Numbered from the stretch's first letter, positions 32,374 through 38,431 are shown. The stretch: DNA of 45,303 nt from CAZUWH01 sp964624075 (GCA_964624075.1 CAZUWH010000022.1:1-45303); one strand, 5' to 3'. Translations and numbers: made by a program. Notes: generated from the sequence alone by a model not told the origin.

Positions 32374-32829
32374 TCAGGATGATTCAGCATGGTCAGACGT
32401 AGTGTCGGAGTCGGTGACGAGATCGGCGGGATCAAGGGCAATACCAAGCGACTTTGCGGCGTCCAGGATGCGCAGCCACTGGGCAGCGGGAATGACCCGC
32501 TTGTCCCTCCAACTGCTCACGGTCATTGGAGCCACGCCGCAGGCACGGGCTAGTGCCGCCTGGGTCGGAAATTTCACGAAGACATTAGGAACTGGTCCCG
32601 GTGATTTAGGCTTGAAATCGGGAAGACTGGCATCGGGAAGATCTGGTCTCAGATCTTGGCGTGTAACCGCGCCGTCAGTCGCTTGCTCGATCTTGATGGC
32701 CGTTGCAAGAGAAAGGCGTCTGGTCCAGTGCAGCCAGTATGAGACGTGGGGCTGCCCGACGCCGCAGGCACGGGCCAGGGCGGACTGGCTGCCTAGAAGT
32801 TCGATCGCTCGTGCTATTGCAGGGTTCAT
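32374..32829 (-). CDS. Cro-like regulator with two HTH domains
   Basis: The 151 aa product has a YdaS/Cro-like HTH at residues 1-60 (AIELLGSQSALARACGVGQPHVSYWL) and a second HTH at about 88-135 (FPTQAALARACGVAPMTVSSWRDKRVIPAAQWL), with ALARACGV identical in both. It is the first leftward gene, divergent from the CI-like repressor across a 91 bp operator region, the standard place of Cro. The fused duplicate could act as a built-in dimer. Confidence 0.8.
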   Translation of the reverse strand: MNPAIARAIELLGSQSALARACGVGQPHVSYWLHWTRRLSLATAIKIEQATDGAVTRQDLRPDLPDASLPDFKPKSPGPVPNVFVKFPTQAALARACGVAPMTVSSWRDKRVIPAAQWLRILDAAKSLGIALDPADLVTDSDTTSDHAESS

Positions 32830-32920
32830 CTATTTTTGTCCAATTCAATATTTTTATGAACATACACTGTGTAAGTAAAAAATAAATCCCCTAAAAACCA
32901 GGATTGGTATATCTAAAGCC
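32830..32920. promoter_or_regulatory. Divergent Cro/CI operator-promoter region
   Basis: This AT-rich 91 bp gap separates the Cro-like and CI-like genes. It contains an 11 bp perfect palindrome TACACTGTGTA (32863-32873), a candidate operator. Upstream of the repressor ATG there is no ribosome site, but TATATC at 32908-32913 would place +1 at or near the ATG, suggesting a leaderless repressor mRNA as for lambda PRM. Confidence 0.6.
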
Positions 32921-33436
32921 ATGAGCATCGGTGAACGTGTTAAGAAGCGCCGTCTTGAGCGCGGATTCAGTCAAACGGTTTTGGCAAAAGCGTGCGGTTG
33001 CGCGCAGCAAACCATCGCTGTGCTTGAGAATGGTGGTATTCAGTCACCTGGCTTTCTGGAAGAATTGGCCAAAGTGCTGGAGGTATCTCCGGAGTGGCTT
33101 GAAACTGGAGAGGACCCCACTATTTCAGAGGCCTTTCAAGGGAAGATATACCAGAGACAGGTGTTAAACATGGGATTGAGGATAAGAGATACGCGTGAAG
33201 CGCTTGAAATCTCTAAGAAGGAGATATGTGTTAAGCTTGGTGTTGATATCGAGACGTGGGAAAAATGGGAGAATGGAGAAATCGAGCCAACAACCCAAGC
33301 CATGATTCGGTGGGGGAAATGGGACGGGGTTACTCTTGACTGGATTTACAGGGGTATTGGCTATGGCCTCTCATTCTCATTGCTTGAGAAGCTGACCGAC
33401 CTTGACCTGAGGCGCCGCGGTATCAAAAAAGCGTGA
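32921..33436 (+). CDS. CI-like repressor with two HTH domains, no peptidase domain
   Basis: The 171 aa product has an XRE-type HTH at residues 1-62 (RVKKRRLERGFSQTVLAKACGCAQQTIAVLENG) and a second, diverged one at about 85-125 (LRIRDTREALEISKKEICVKLGVDIETWEKWENG). It lacks the S24/LexA cleavage domain, so induction would not be by RecA-stimulated self-cleavage; antirepressor proteins encoded downstream would be the logical inducers. No ribosome site before the ATG. Confidence 0.83.
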   Translation: MSIGERVKKRRLERGFSQTVLAKACGCAQQTIAVLENGGIQSPGFLEELAKVLEVSPEWLETGEDPTISEAFQGKIYQRQVLNMGLRIRDTREALEISKKEICVKLGVDIETWEKWENGEIEPTTQAMIRWGKWDGVTLDWIYRGIGYGLSFSLLEKLTDLDLRRRGIKKA

Positions 33437-33715
33437 TCGTGCTGGGGCGTGCCGTGAGAGATTCTTTCTCCATAGGAGGCTCCTTAAAAAGAGTTCATCC
33501 CTACATTTGGCATGTTTCTTCTCGTCCTTCGGAGGCCACCCAGTTCCGTTGCTCACGATCAGTCGCTGGACGATGACCGCTCGCTCCGACGCGACCTCAG
33601 GCGTACCGAAGCGCTCCTTCGCGTCCTGGATCTCTTCAATGCCGCGCTCAATCAGCGGCAGATCCATGCTCGCGAAAACGGCTTCGATCTCGGCTTTGGA
33701 TAGATGCTTTGTCAT
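33377..33715 (-). CDS. Small protein of unknown function, convergent with repressor
   Basis: From the ATG at 33715 the product is 112 aa, with an N-terminal helical domain (LSKAEIEAVFASMDLPLIERGIEEI...) followed by a basic segment (DEKKHAKCRDELFLRSLLWRKN). The 3' end overlaps the repressor gene by 60 bases on the other strand. Start lacks a good site; composition resembles real protein over the first 70 residues. Function not recognised. Confidence 0.45.
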   Translation of the reverse strand: MTKHLSKAEIEAVFASMDLPLIERGIEEIQDAKERFGTPEVASERAVIVQRLIVSNGTGWPPKDEKKHAKCRDELFLRSLLWRKNLSRHAPARSRFFDTAAPQVKVGQLLKQ

Positions 33716-33906
33716 ATGCCATGCCCCAAATATCTCTGGACCAGAACCGGTGCCAGTCTTTGCCCTTGGGCACACGACCGCCATAGCGGCCAGTTTGCCA
33801 GAACCGTCTGACTGAGTCCACGCTTGATGCGAAGATCCTTAGCAGACGGGCCGCTCAATAAGCCCTCCCGCCTTCGCCTCCATCTGCTTCCCCCTCCCAT
33901 CCCCTG

Positions 33907-33929
33907 CCCCGCTCCGGCGGGGTTTTTTT
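33907..33929 (+). terminator. Intrinsic terminator downstream of repressor
   Basis: Stem CCCCGC / GCGGGG (33907-33912, 33917-33922), loop TCCG, then seven T (33923-33929) on the plus strand. It would end repressor transcripts and insulate the antirepressor island. Confidence 0.88.
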
Positions 33930-33952
33930 GTGGTTATAACTAATTGGTGGTT

Positions 33953-33978
33953 TACAAATAACATACTATGTGTTTGTA
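33953..33978. promoter_or_regulatory. Candidate operator/promoter of the antirepressor island
   Basis: An 11 bp palindrome ACATACTATGT (33961-33971) is flanked by TACAAA (33953-33958) and TTTGTA (33973-33978), in an AT-rich stretch between the terminator and the first BRO-like gene. Symmetry suggests a repressor or Cro binding site. The rest of 33716-34237 contains a leader hairpin and nothing else I can support. Confidence 0.45.
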
Positions 33979-34009
33979 TGAGTTGGTCAGTCCGGCGCTC
34001 CCGGCTGAT

Positions 34010-34040
34010 GCCTCCCCTGGCCCGTCAGGGAATGGGAGGC
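34010..34040 (+). promoter_or_regulatory. Leader hairpin upstream of BRO-like gene
   Basis: GCCTCCC (34010-34016) pairs with GGGAGGC (34034-34040), with an inner CTG/CAG pair. It would form a stable stem-loop in the untranslated leader of the gene at 34238. It lacks the promoter-sRNA-terminator layout of the three leaders described further right. Confidence 0.45.
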
Positions 34041-34237
34041 AGAACAAGATGCTCTGCGGACACCTCCATGCCTGATAGACGGTAAGGTAGTAACGCAAGC
34101 AGGGCAAATACTGGATGACATGTATGATCAAAGCACACCGGCAGAATGGATTTTTCTATGCTGCATCGCAGTGTAAGAGTGCCATGTCTCCCAAAAACGG
34201 GGGAATCGCATTACCTATTATGATAGGAAAATCCAAT

Positions 34238-34762
34238 ATGCAGATGCCTTTGTCTATTACGCTGGTGTATACGGGAACAGAATTTTTTATTGCCAATCAC
34301 AATGGAGAAATCTGGGCAATCTTCGCCACGGACATTGCCCAGGCGCTCGGGGTTAAGCTTCCCCTGGATTATGGGAGGCGTGAAATCACTCTGATTGCCA
34401 CGCGAGAACTACATAATAACCTCGTTTTTATCCCGGCCCCTCCTCCGCCTCCTTTTTGCGAGGGCTGCGCGGCACGTGGTTGGTGGGAAGCTCCAGATTT
34501 TGTGGAGCGCGAACTACACCCTCTTGTTGTAGGGGGGCCTCTGGAAGTCTGGGAAATCAACTTGCTTGTGGCAATACGGAATGCTGTCCACTCCAAAGTA
34601 GGCAGGGCTGGAACAGTGAATCAGATTCTCGTGGCAGCAGCAGAAGCAGCGGAAGAGGCAAAAACTATGAAAGCGGCGAAAGAAACCGTGGAAGAAACCG
34701 TGGAAGAAAGCCCGAACATCCCGAACGTGCTGCCGTTCTCCAAACCAAAGGGCAGGAAATAA
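34238..34762 (+). CDS. BRO-N-like antirepressor-type protein with Cys motif
   Basis: From an ATG with TAGGAAAATCCAAT upstream the product is 174 aa (the frame is open from 34115 but the extra 41 residues are not protein-like). Residues 1-55 resemble a BRO N-terminal domain (ITLVYTGTEFFIANHNGEIWAIFATDIAQALGV). The middle holds CEGCAARGWWEAPDFVE, closely similar in layout to a C-terminal segment of the P22_AR_N protein at 37646. The C-terminus is Glu/Lys-rich. Such proteins regulate prophage repression. Confidence 0.65.
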   Translation: MQMPLSITLVYTGTEFFIANHNGEIWAIFATDIAQALGVKLPLDYGRREITLIATRELHNNLVFIPAPPPPPFCEGCAARGWWEAPDFVERELHPLVVGGPLEVWEINLLVAIRNAVHSKVGRAGTVNQILVAAAEAAEEAKTMKAAKETVEETVEESPNIPNVLPFSKPKGRK

Positions 34763-34832
34763 CGGTTCATCCATAACTACCCCAGCCCGACGGCGGGTCG
34801 GGGGCTTTGTGGAGGAGCATGAGGAGGAAGCC

Positions 34833-35261
34833 ATGAGCCAGCACACACCAGGACCGTGGGAACTGCATGCGATGGATGACCAATGTGTGTGGTCCCTCCG
34901 CATCAGAGATGGCAACAGCGCCACCATCGTGTCCATGAAGAGCCGGAAGCCGTTTAGCGAGGCAGACATTGCCAATGCCCACCTGATGGCGGCAGCCATA
35001 CATAGCTTGACACCGCGCCGCAAGAAGCCCATCGTCATAAATGGAACCTCAATAGAGGCTCCGGGGCTTGGACGCCCCGAAGAAGTTGGCGCCATAACCG
35101 CGCCATCTCAAGCGCGGTTTTTCTATGACAGGCGCATGGGGGACATCCGAAAGGATGTGCCCGTTCCAACTCACGGGTCGTCCAACCCCTGTGCGTCTGT
35201 CGCCATGCCCTTGGACGGGCTGGCGGCAGGCAAAGCTCAAACGAGTTGGAGCATGCCATGA
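34833..35261 (+). CDS. Small phage protein whose 3' end runs through an RNA element
   Basis: The frame starts at 34833 after GAGGAGGAAGCC. Residues 1-55 (MSQHTPGPWELHAMDD..., ...SEADIANAHLMAAAIHS) belong to a common small phage family normally ending with ARLIAAAPELL-type residues. From about residue 56 the frame enters a DNA segment that is repeated at 37385-37650 (promoter, small RNA and leader) and stays open to a TGA overlapping the antirepressor ATG. The authentic protein probably ended near residue 60; the C-terminal 85 residues are likely a by-product of the RNA element or serve translational coupling. Confidence 0.6.
   Translation: MSQHTPGPWELHAMDDQCVWSLRIRDGNSATIVSMKSRKPFSEADIANAHLMAAAIHSLTPRRKKPIVINGTSIEAPGLGRPEEVGAITAPSQARFFYDRRMGDIRKDVPVPTHGSSNPCASVAMPLDGLAAGKAQTSWSMP
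35042..35122 (+). ncRNA. C4-like antisense RNA, copy A
   Basis: A promoter TTGACA (35007-35012), 17-base spacer, CATCGT (35030-35035) would start an RNA near 35042. It folds into hairpin 1 (GGA-CCTC / GAGG-TCC, 35043-35062), hairpin 2 (GGGGC / GCCCC, 35063-35078) whose loop contains TTGGACG (a', 35068-35074), a linker with AGTTGG (b', 35084-35089), and a terminator AACCGCGC / GCGCGGTT with a T run to 35122. a' and b' are complementary to sites in the leader just downstream. This is the plan of P1/P7 C4 RNA. Confidence 0.8.
35127..35257 (+). promoter_or_regulatory. Structured antirepressor leader with antisense target sites, copy A
   Basis: A 16 bp stem (35127-35142 with 35186-35201) closes a junction that contains a GAAA-capped hairpin (ACATCC / GGATGT, 35143-35158), a hairpin CCCGT / ACGGG whose loop shows CCAACT (b, 35166-35171), and CGTCCAA (a, 35179-35185). 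Downstream, TTGGACG (a'', 35211-35217) sits in a GCCC/GGGC hairpin, and GAGTTGG (b'', 35243-35249) overlaps the GGAG ribosome site. So b-a can pair either with the small RNA (a'-b') or with a''-b'' and hide the ribosome site. A short frame from ATG 35136 (41 aa) ends at the ATGA of the antirepressor. Confidence 0.75.
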
Positions 35262-36043
35262 ACGCAATCCCCACGACGAACGAACTGCGTCCGCAATCCA
35301 TCACCCTCTTTAACTTCGAGGGTGCCGCTGTCCGGGCCGTCACGATCGACGGCGAGCCGTGGTTCGTTGCCAAGGATGTAGCTACAGTCCTTGGATATGA
35401 ACGAACGGCAGATGCGATCCGTGCCCATTGTAAGGGGTCGGTGAAATACCGACTCCCTACACAAGGAGGTGAGCAGGAGGTCGCTCTTATTCCTGAACGC
35501 GACCTCTACCGCTTGATCATGCGGTCAAAGCTGCCGACGGCGGGGCGGTTCGAGGAATGGGTCGTCGCCGAGGTCCTGCCGGCCATTCGCAAGACCGGTG
35601 CCTATGGCGTGCCCGATTATCATGCGATTCTGAGCGATCCCGATTCCCTCCGCGGCCTGCTCCTGACCTATACGGAGAAGGTCATCGCCCTGGAAGCGAC
35701 CGTTGCTGAGCAGACTCCAAAGGTTTCTGCCTTCGACCGCATCGCCAAGTCAGATGGCAGCCTGTGCATCACCGATGCCGCCAAGGCCCTGAATGTGCGG
35801 CCCAAAGACCTCTTTGCCTGGCTGCGCCAACACGGCTGGATTTACAGCCGCCCAGGGCGACCCGGCACTATCGCCTATCAAGACCGCATCCAAGCTGGCC
35901 TGATGGAACACAAAGTTGTTACGATTTCGCGTACCGACGGCACCGAGAAAACCGTCGATCAGGTGCGAGTGACGACCAAAGGCCTGACCAAACTGGCGAT
36001 GCTCGTGTCCGGTGGCCAGCCGATGGGAGCGCTCGCATCATGA
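35258..36043 (+). CDS. Antirepressor: BRO-N plus KilAC domains
   Basis: The 261 aa product has a BRO N-terminal domain at about residues 8-110 (ITLFNFEGAAVRAVTIDGEPWFVAKDVATVLGYERTADAI...) and a KilAC antirepressor C-terminal domain at about 165-245 (FDRIAKSDGSLCITDAAKALNVRPKDLFAWLRQHGWIY). Such proteins bind and inactivate phage repressors. The ATG at 35258 follows GGAG within the RNA-controlled leader. Its stop overlaps another ATGA. Confidence 0.9.
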   Translation: MNAIPTTNELRPQSITLFNFEGAAVRAVTIDGEPWFVAKDVATVLGYERTADAIRAHCKGSVKYRLPTQGGEQEVALIPERDLYRLIMRSKLPTAGRFEEWVVAEVLPAIRKTGAYGVPDYHAILSDPDSLRGLLLTYTEKVIALEATVAEQTPKVSAFDRIAKSDGSLCITDAAKALNVRPKDLFAWLRQHGWIYSRPGRPGTIAYQDRIQAGLMEHKVVTISRTDGTEKTVDQVRVTTKGLTKLAMLVSGGQPMGALAS

Positions 36044-36071
36044 ACGCCTTGCACAATAAGGGAACAGTATC

Positions 36072-36362
36072 ATGCCGCCCATCCGTGCCAGCATCCACTG
36101 TGATGGCGATGCTGCCCCAATGTTGGAACAGCTTCGACGCCTGCCAAGCGTATTCCTTGAGAGAATCAATTTGGAAATCATCGTCAGAATACGTGGTGGT
36201 GCCCAGCGATACGAACCGTACTTTTTGTCGTCAATCAGGAACGGCGACGGCGCCCGTGCTCGAGAAGATGTTGCTAGACTCGCGCACCAGCGGCGCATTG
36301 ACCGGGAAATGGAAGAGCAGGTGCTCAATCTCATCGCCGAGTACGAACGCCTCACACGATAA
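36072..36362 (+). CDS. Hypothetical helical protein
   Basis: The 96 aa product starts after AAGGGAACAGTATC. The N-terminus is basic; the C-terminal 50 residues are strongly helical and charged (DGARAREDVARLAHQRRIDREMEEQVLNLIAEYERL). No family recognised. It ends five bases before the -35 box of small RNA copy C. Confidence 0.55.
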   Translation: MPPIRASIHCDGDAAPMLEQLRRLPSVFLERINLEIIVRIRGGAQRYEPYFLSSIRNGDGARAREDVARLAHQRRIDREMEEQVLNLIAEYERLTR

Positions 36363-36401
36363 CCCCTTGACACCGCGCCGCAAGGAGCCCATTATCAGGA
36401 G

Positions 36402-36462
36402 TGGAGCTACAAACTCCTTGAAGGCGGTCAACCGCCACGGCCTTTTGGCACGGCGGTCTTTT
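36402..36462 (+). ncRNA. C4-like antisense RNA, copy C
   Basis: Promoter TTGACA (36367-36372), 17-base spacer, CATTAT (36390-36395), the best of the three. The RNA has hairpin GGAG/CTCC (36403-36417) with CTACAA in the loop (a', GCTACAA 36406-36412), then CCTTGAAGG (b', 36416-36424), a GGCGG-TCAA-CCGCC hairpin, and a terminator CCGCC ... GGCGG with TTTT to 36462; the two last stems share CCGCC and so exclude each other. Sequence differs from copies A and B apart from the promoter; the plan is the same. Confidence 0.75.
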
Positions 36463-36474
36463 CATGCCCCCTAT

Positions 36475-36596
36475 GGCGGGTGTCCGGGAACCGTAAGGAC
36501 CGGGCTTCTCCTTCAAGAAGTTGTAGCACCCGCCGCCAGGGTGGCTCTACAAGGCTCCCCGAGTGGCGCGTTCAACGCCTTGAAGGAGGCCTGCAC
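36475..36596 (+). promoter_or_regulatory. Structured antirepressor leader with antisense target sites, copy C
   Basis: GGCGGGTG (36475-36482) pairs perfectly with CACCCGCC (36527-36534), closing a junction with CTCCTTCAAG (b, 36508-36517) and TTGTAGC (a, 36521-36527). TTGTAGC is the exact complement of a' in RNA C, and b pairs with b'. Downstream CTACAA (a'', 36547-36552) and CTTGAAGGAG (b'', 36579-36588) repeat the RNA's sequences; b'' contains the AGGAG ribosome site and is a 10/10 complement of b. Confidence 0.72.
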
Positions 36597-37649
36597 ATGA
36601 GCGCCATCCCCGAGATCCGGACTCCGTCCGCGCTTTCCCTTTCCGACCTGAACACCAGCATCGACAGCGAGCCGCGCATCCGCGACCTGACGCTTGCCGA
36701 ACGGCTGAAGTTTACCAATCCGCTGATGATCCGCAAGTTGATCGAGCGGCATCGAGCAGAATTGGACGCCCATGGAATTCTTTCCACCGTGGAAAAAAAT
36801 ACCGGCAAGCGTGGTCGTCCCGGCAAGGAATACTGGCTGAGCCGCAAGGGGCATCACCCCACAGGGGGCGGTGGACGGAATCCGCGCCACATCTCACAGT
36901 CCTTTGATGGCTTTGACAAAATCTTGATCATCACTCGGGTTAATAAAACAGCTTGTTTCTCCCTTAATGAGAGCGACTTCGCCCCCCGTCGTATTATCAA
37001 CAAGGGTAATACTGTAGTGAGAGACAAAGTTTTGTGTGCTTGCCATACAACGTCCTATATAAGACTGCTCAATAATGAACCTATACCTCGTCGTGCGTTC
37101 TGCGCTCCTGATAATATTAACTTCAGTGCCTATTTTTCCAGCTGTTCTCTCTGCACCTGTGGAAACAATGATGGACCATCCATTCTTCCGGAGGATCTCT
37201 TTCAAAGGTCCAACTATGCCATCAATTCCATACTCAATCAGTGCTGTTTTCTCTGCTGGATTGATCTTCTCCAAGGTGGTAAGGTTGAGAGAAGTGCATC
37301 CACTCAGGATCAGCGCACTTATGAATATAATCAATCTACGCATGTACCCCTCATCATATGTCATAACAAAGATCAAACATACATACATAGCTTGACACCG
37401 CGCCGCAAGGAGCCCATTGTCATAAATGGAACCTCAATAGAGGCTCCGGGGCTTGGTCGCCCCGAAAGCCATGGCGCCCCAACCGTGCCATCTCAAGTGC
37501 GGTTTTCTTATGACAGGCGCATGGGGGACATCAGAAATGGTGTGCCCGCTCTCCGTGGCACGGGTCGACCAACCCCTGTGCGTCTGTCGCCATGCCCTTG
37601 GTCGGGCATGCGGCAGGCAAGGCCAACTTGCCATGGAGCCGCGTCATGA
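36597..37649 (+). CDS. Antirepressor-like DNA-binding domain, truncated and fused to non-homologous frame
   Basis: The 350 aa frame starts at 36597 after GAAGGAGGCCTGCAC. Residues 20-85 (SIDSEPRIRDLTLAERLKFTNPLMIRKLIERHRAEL... STVEKNTGKRGRPGKEYWLSRKG) are a typical antirepressor/DNA-binding N-domain. After about residue 86 the frame runs antisense through a lipoprotein gene (36894-37343) and then through RNA copy B and its leader, ending at a TGA overlapping the next antirepressor ATG. The usual C-terminal domain is missing. It is probably a truncated gene, disrupted by a moron insertion, whose N-domain may still be made. Confidence 0.6.
   Translation: MSAIPEIRTPSALSLSDLNTSIDSEPRIRDLTLAERLKFTNPLMIRKLIERHRAELDAHGILSTVEKNTGKRGRPGKEYWLSRKGHHPTGGGGRNPRHISQSFDGFDKILIITRVNKTACFSLNESDFAPRRIINKGNTVVRDKVLCACHTTSYIRLLNNEPIPRRAFCAPDNINFSAYFSSCSLCTCGNNDGPSILPEDLFQRSNYAINSILNQCCFLCWIDLLQGGKVERSASTQDQRTYEYNQSTHVPLIICHNKDQTYIHSLTPRRKEPIVINGTSIEAPGLGRPESHGAPTVPSQVRFSYDRRMGDIRNGVPALRGTGRPTPVRLSPCPWSGMRQARPTCHGAAS
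36894..37343 (-). CDS. Lipoprotein moron
   Basis: From the ATG at 37343 (GAGGGGTAC upstream) the product is 149 aa with a lipoprotein signal: MRRLIIFISALILSGC, a perfect lipobox (LSGC) with Cys16 and Thr17. The mature part of about 130 residues is mixed alpha/beta and not recognised. The gene is AT-rich, on the strand opposite to its neighbours, and has cut an antirepressor gene. Prophage lipoproteins often block superinfection or alter surfaces; here that is inference. Confidence 0.82.
   Translation of the reverse strand: MRRLIIFISALILSGCTSLNLTTLEKINPAEKTALIEYGIDGIVGPLKEILRKNGWSIIVSTGAERTAGKIGTEVNIIRSAERTTRYRFIIEQSYIGRCMASTQNFVSHYSITLVDNTTGGEVALIKGETSCFINPSDDQDFVKAIKGL
37427..37506 (+). ncRNA. 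C4-like antisense RNA, copy B
   Basis: Promoter TTGACA (37392-37397), 17-base spacer, CATTGT (37415-37420). The RNA is nearly identical to copy A except at the pairing sites: loop TTGGTCG (a', 37453-37459), linker GCCATGG (b', 37468-37474). The terminator stem AACCGTGC / GTGCGGTT keeps pairing (G-C to G-T changes) and is followed by TTTT. The DNA from about 37385 to 37650 duplicates 34998-35260. Confidence 0.8.
37512..37645 (+). promoter_or_regulatory. Structured antirepressor leader with antisense target sites, copy B
   Basis: The 16 bp closing stem is conserved from copy A. The tetraloop hairpin has become ACATCA / TGGTGT around GAAA (paired changes). Target sites are CCGTGGC (b, 37553-37559) and CGACCAA (a, 37566-37572), complementary to this locus's own RNA and not to RNA A. 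Downstream are TTGGTCG (a'', 37598-37604) and GCCATGG (b'', 37630-37636) next to GGAG. A one-base length difference from copy A shifts the reading frame but not the structure. A 42-codon frame from ATG 37521 ends at the ATGA of the next gene. Confidence 0.75.
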
Positions 37650-38431
37650 ACGCCATCCCTCTGCCTGCGTCCCTGGACTTTCAGGGGATCACCCTTTCCA
37701 TCACCGACCACAAAGGCCGCCCGTGGCTGACCCTTAACGAGGTTGCCCGCGCCCTATACGGAATCAAAGGGGGTGCCGAAACTGTTGGCCCCTTTGATGA
37801 AGAGAACAAAAAAGGACGTGCCAAAACTGGCACCCCCTTGGAGACCGCACGATCCCATACCCTCCGCACCTTCAAGACCCACGCTGACGAGTTCACTACC
37901 GACGAAACGGCGTTGATCGACCTGTCAACAGCTGGCGGCCTTCAGAAAGGGCGGGTGTTCAGTATTCGCGGTTGTCGTCTCATGGGCATGGTCTCTCGTG
38001 CGCCGATGGCAAAGCCGTTCCGTAAGTGGGCGCTTGATCAATTCGACGTGCTTGACGCCCTGGCGCTGCCTGCCCCCGAGTCACAGCCCTCCCTCTCCGG
38101 CGGCTTCACCCCCGGCCAGATGGCGGCGCTCAAGGCGCTCGTCGAAGCCCAGGTCACCTCCCTCGTCGCCCGTCACGTCCTCCCGGCGCCCACCGCGTCA
38201 GTGCCTTTGCCCACCGTGTCCAAGCCCACCCGACCAAGAACCCCCCAAGTCTGCCAAGGATGCGCGGCAAAGGCAATATGGGAGAACCCTCAGAATTTTG
38301 AGGATTACGTCCTGGACTACGGGATCACCAAACAGGAACTCGGGGTGATCGTCTTCGTGCGCAAAAATAAGAAAGACTTCCCCAAAGAGTGGAACAATTC
38401 CACTCGGCCATATACGGGGGCCCTGTCATGA
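37646..38431 (+). CDS. Antirepressor with P22_AR_N domain
   Basis: The 261 aa product has a P22 antirepressor N-terminal domain at about 10-130 (ITLSITDHKGRPWLTLNEVARALYG, then GGLQKGRVFSIRGCRLMGMVSRAPMAKPFRKWALD). A Pro/Thr linker leads to a C-terminal CQGCAAKAIWENPQNFEDYV module that resembles one in the protein at 34238. It would inactivate the repressor in trans. GGAG lies in the b'' site of leader B. Confidence 0.88.
   Translation: MNAIPLPASLDFQGITLSITDHKGRPWLTLNEVARALYGIKGGAETVGPFDEENKKGRAKTGTPLETARSHTLRTFKTHADEFTTDETALIDLSTAGGLQKGRVFSIRGCRLMGMVSRAPMAKPFRKWALDQFDVLDALALPAPESQPSLSGGFTPGQMAALKALVEAQVTSLVARHVLPAPTASVPLPTVSKPTRPRTPQVCQGCAAKAIWENPQNFEDYVLDYGITKQELGVIVFVRKNKKDFPKEWNNSTRPYTGALS

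Noticed and set aside
33712..33900. 62-codon frame ending in QRYLGHGI, resembling an integrase C-terminal end
   Set aside because: The similarity is limited to a few residues, lacks the H-x-x-R motif, and the frame is Arg-rich in GC-rich DNA; I do not support an integrase remnant.
35764..36600. 278-codon frame overlapping the KilAC gene and locus C
   Set aside because: Mostly a frame-shifted shadow of the KilAC gene; only its end at an ATGA is of interest and is discussed under the leader frames.
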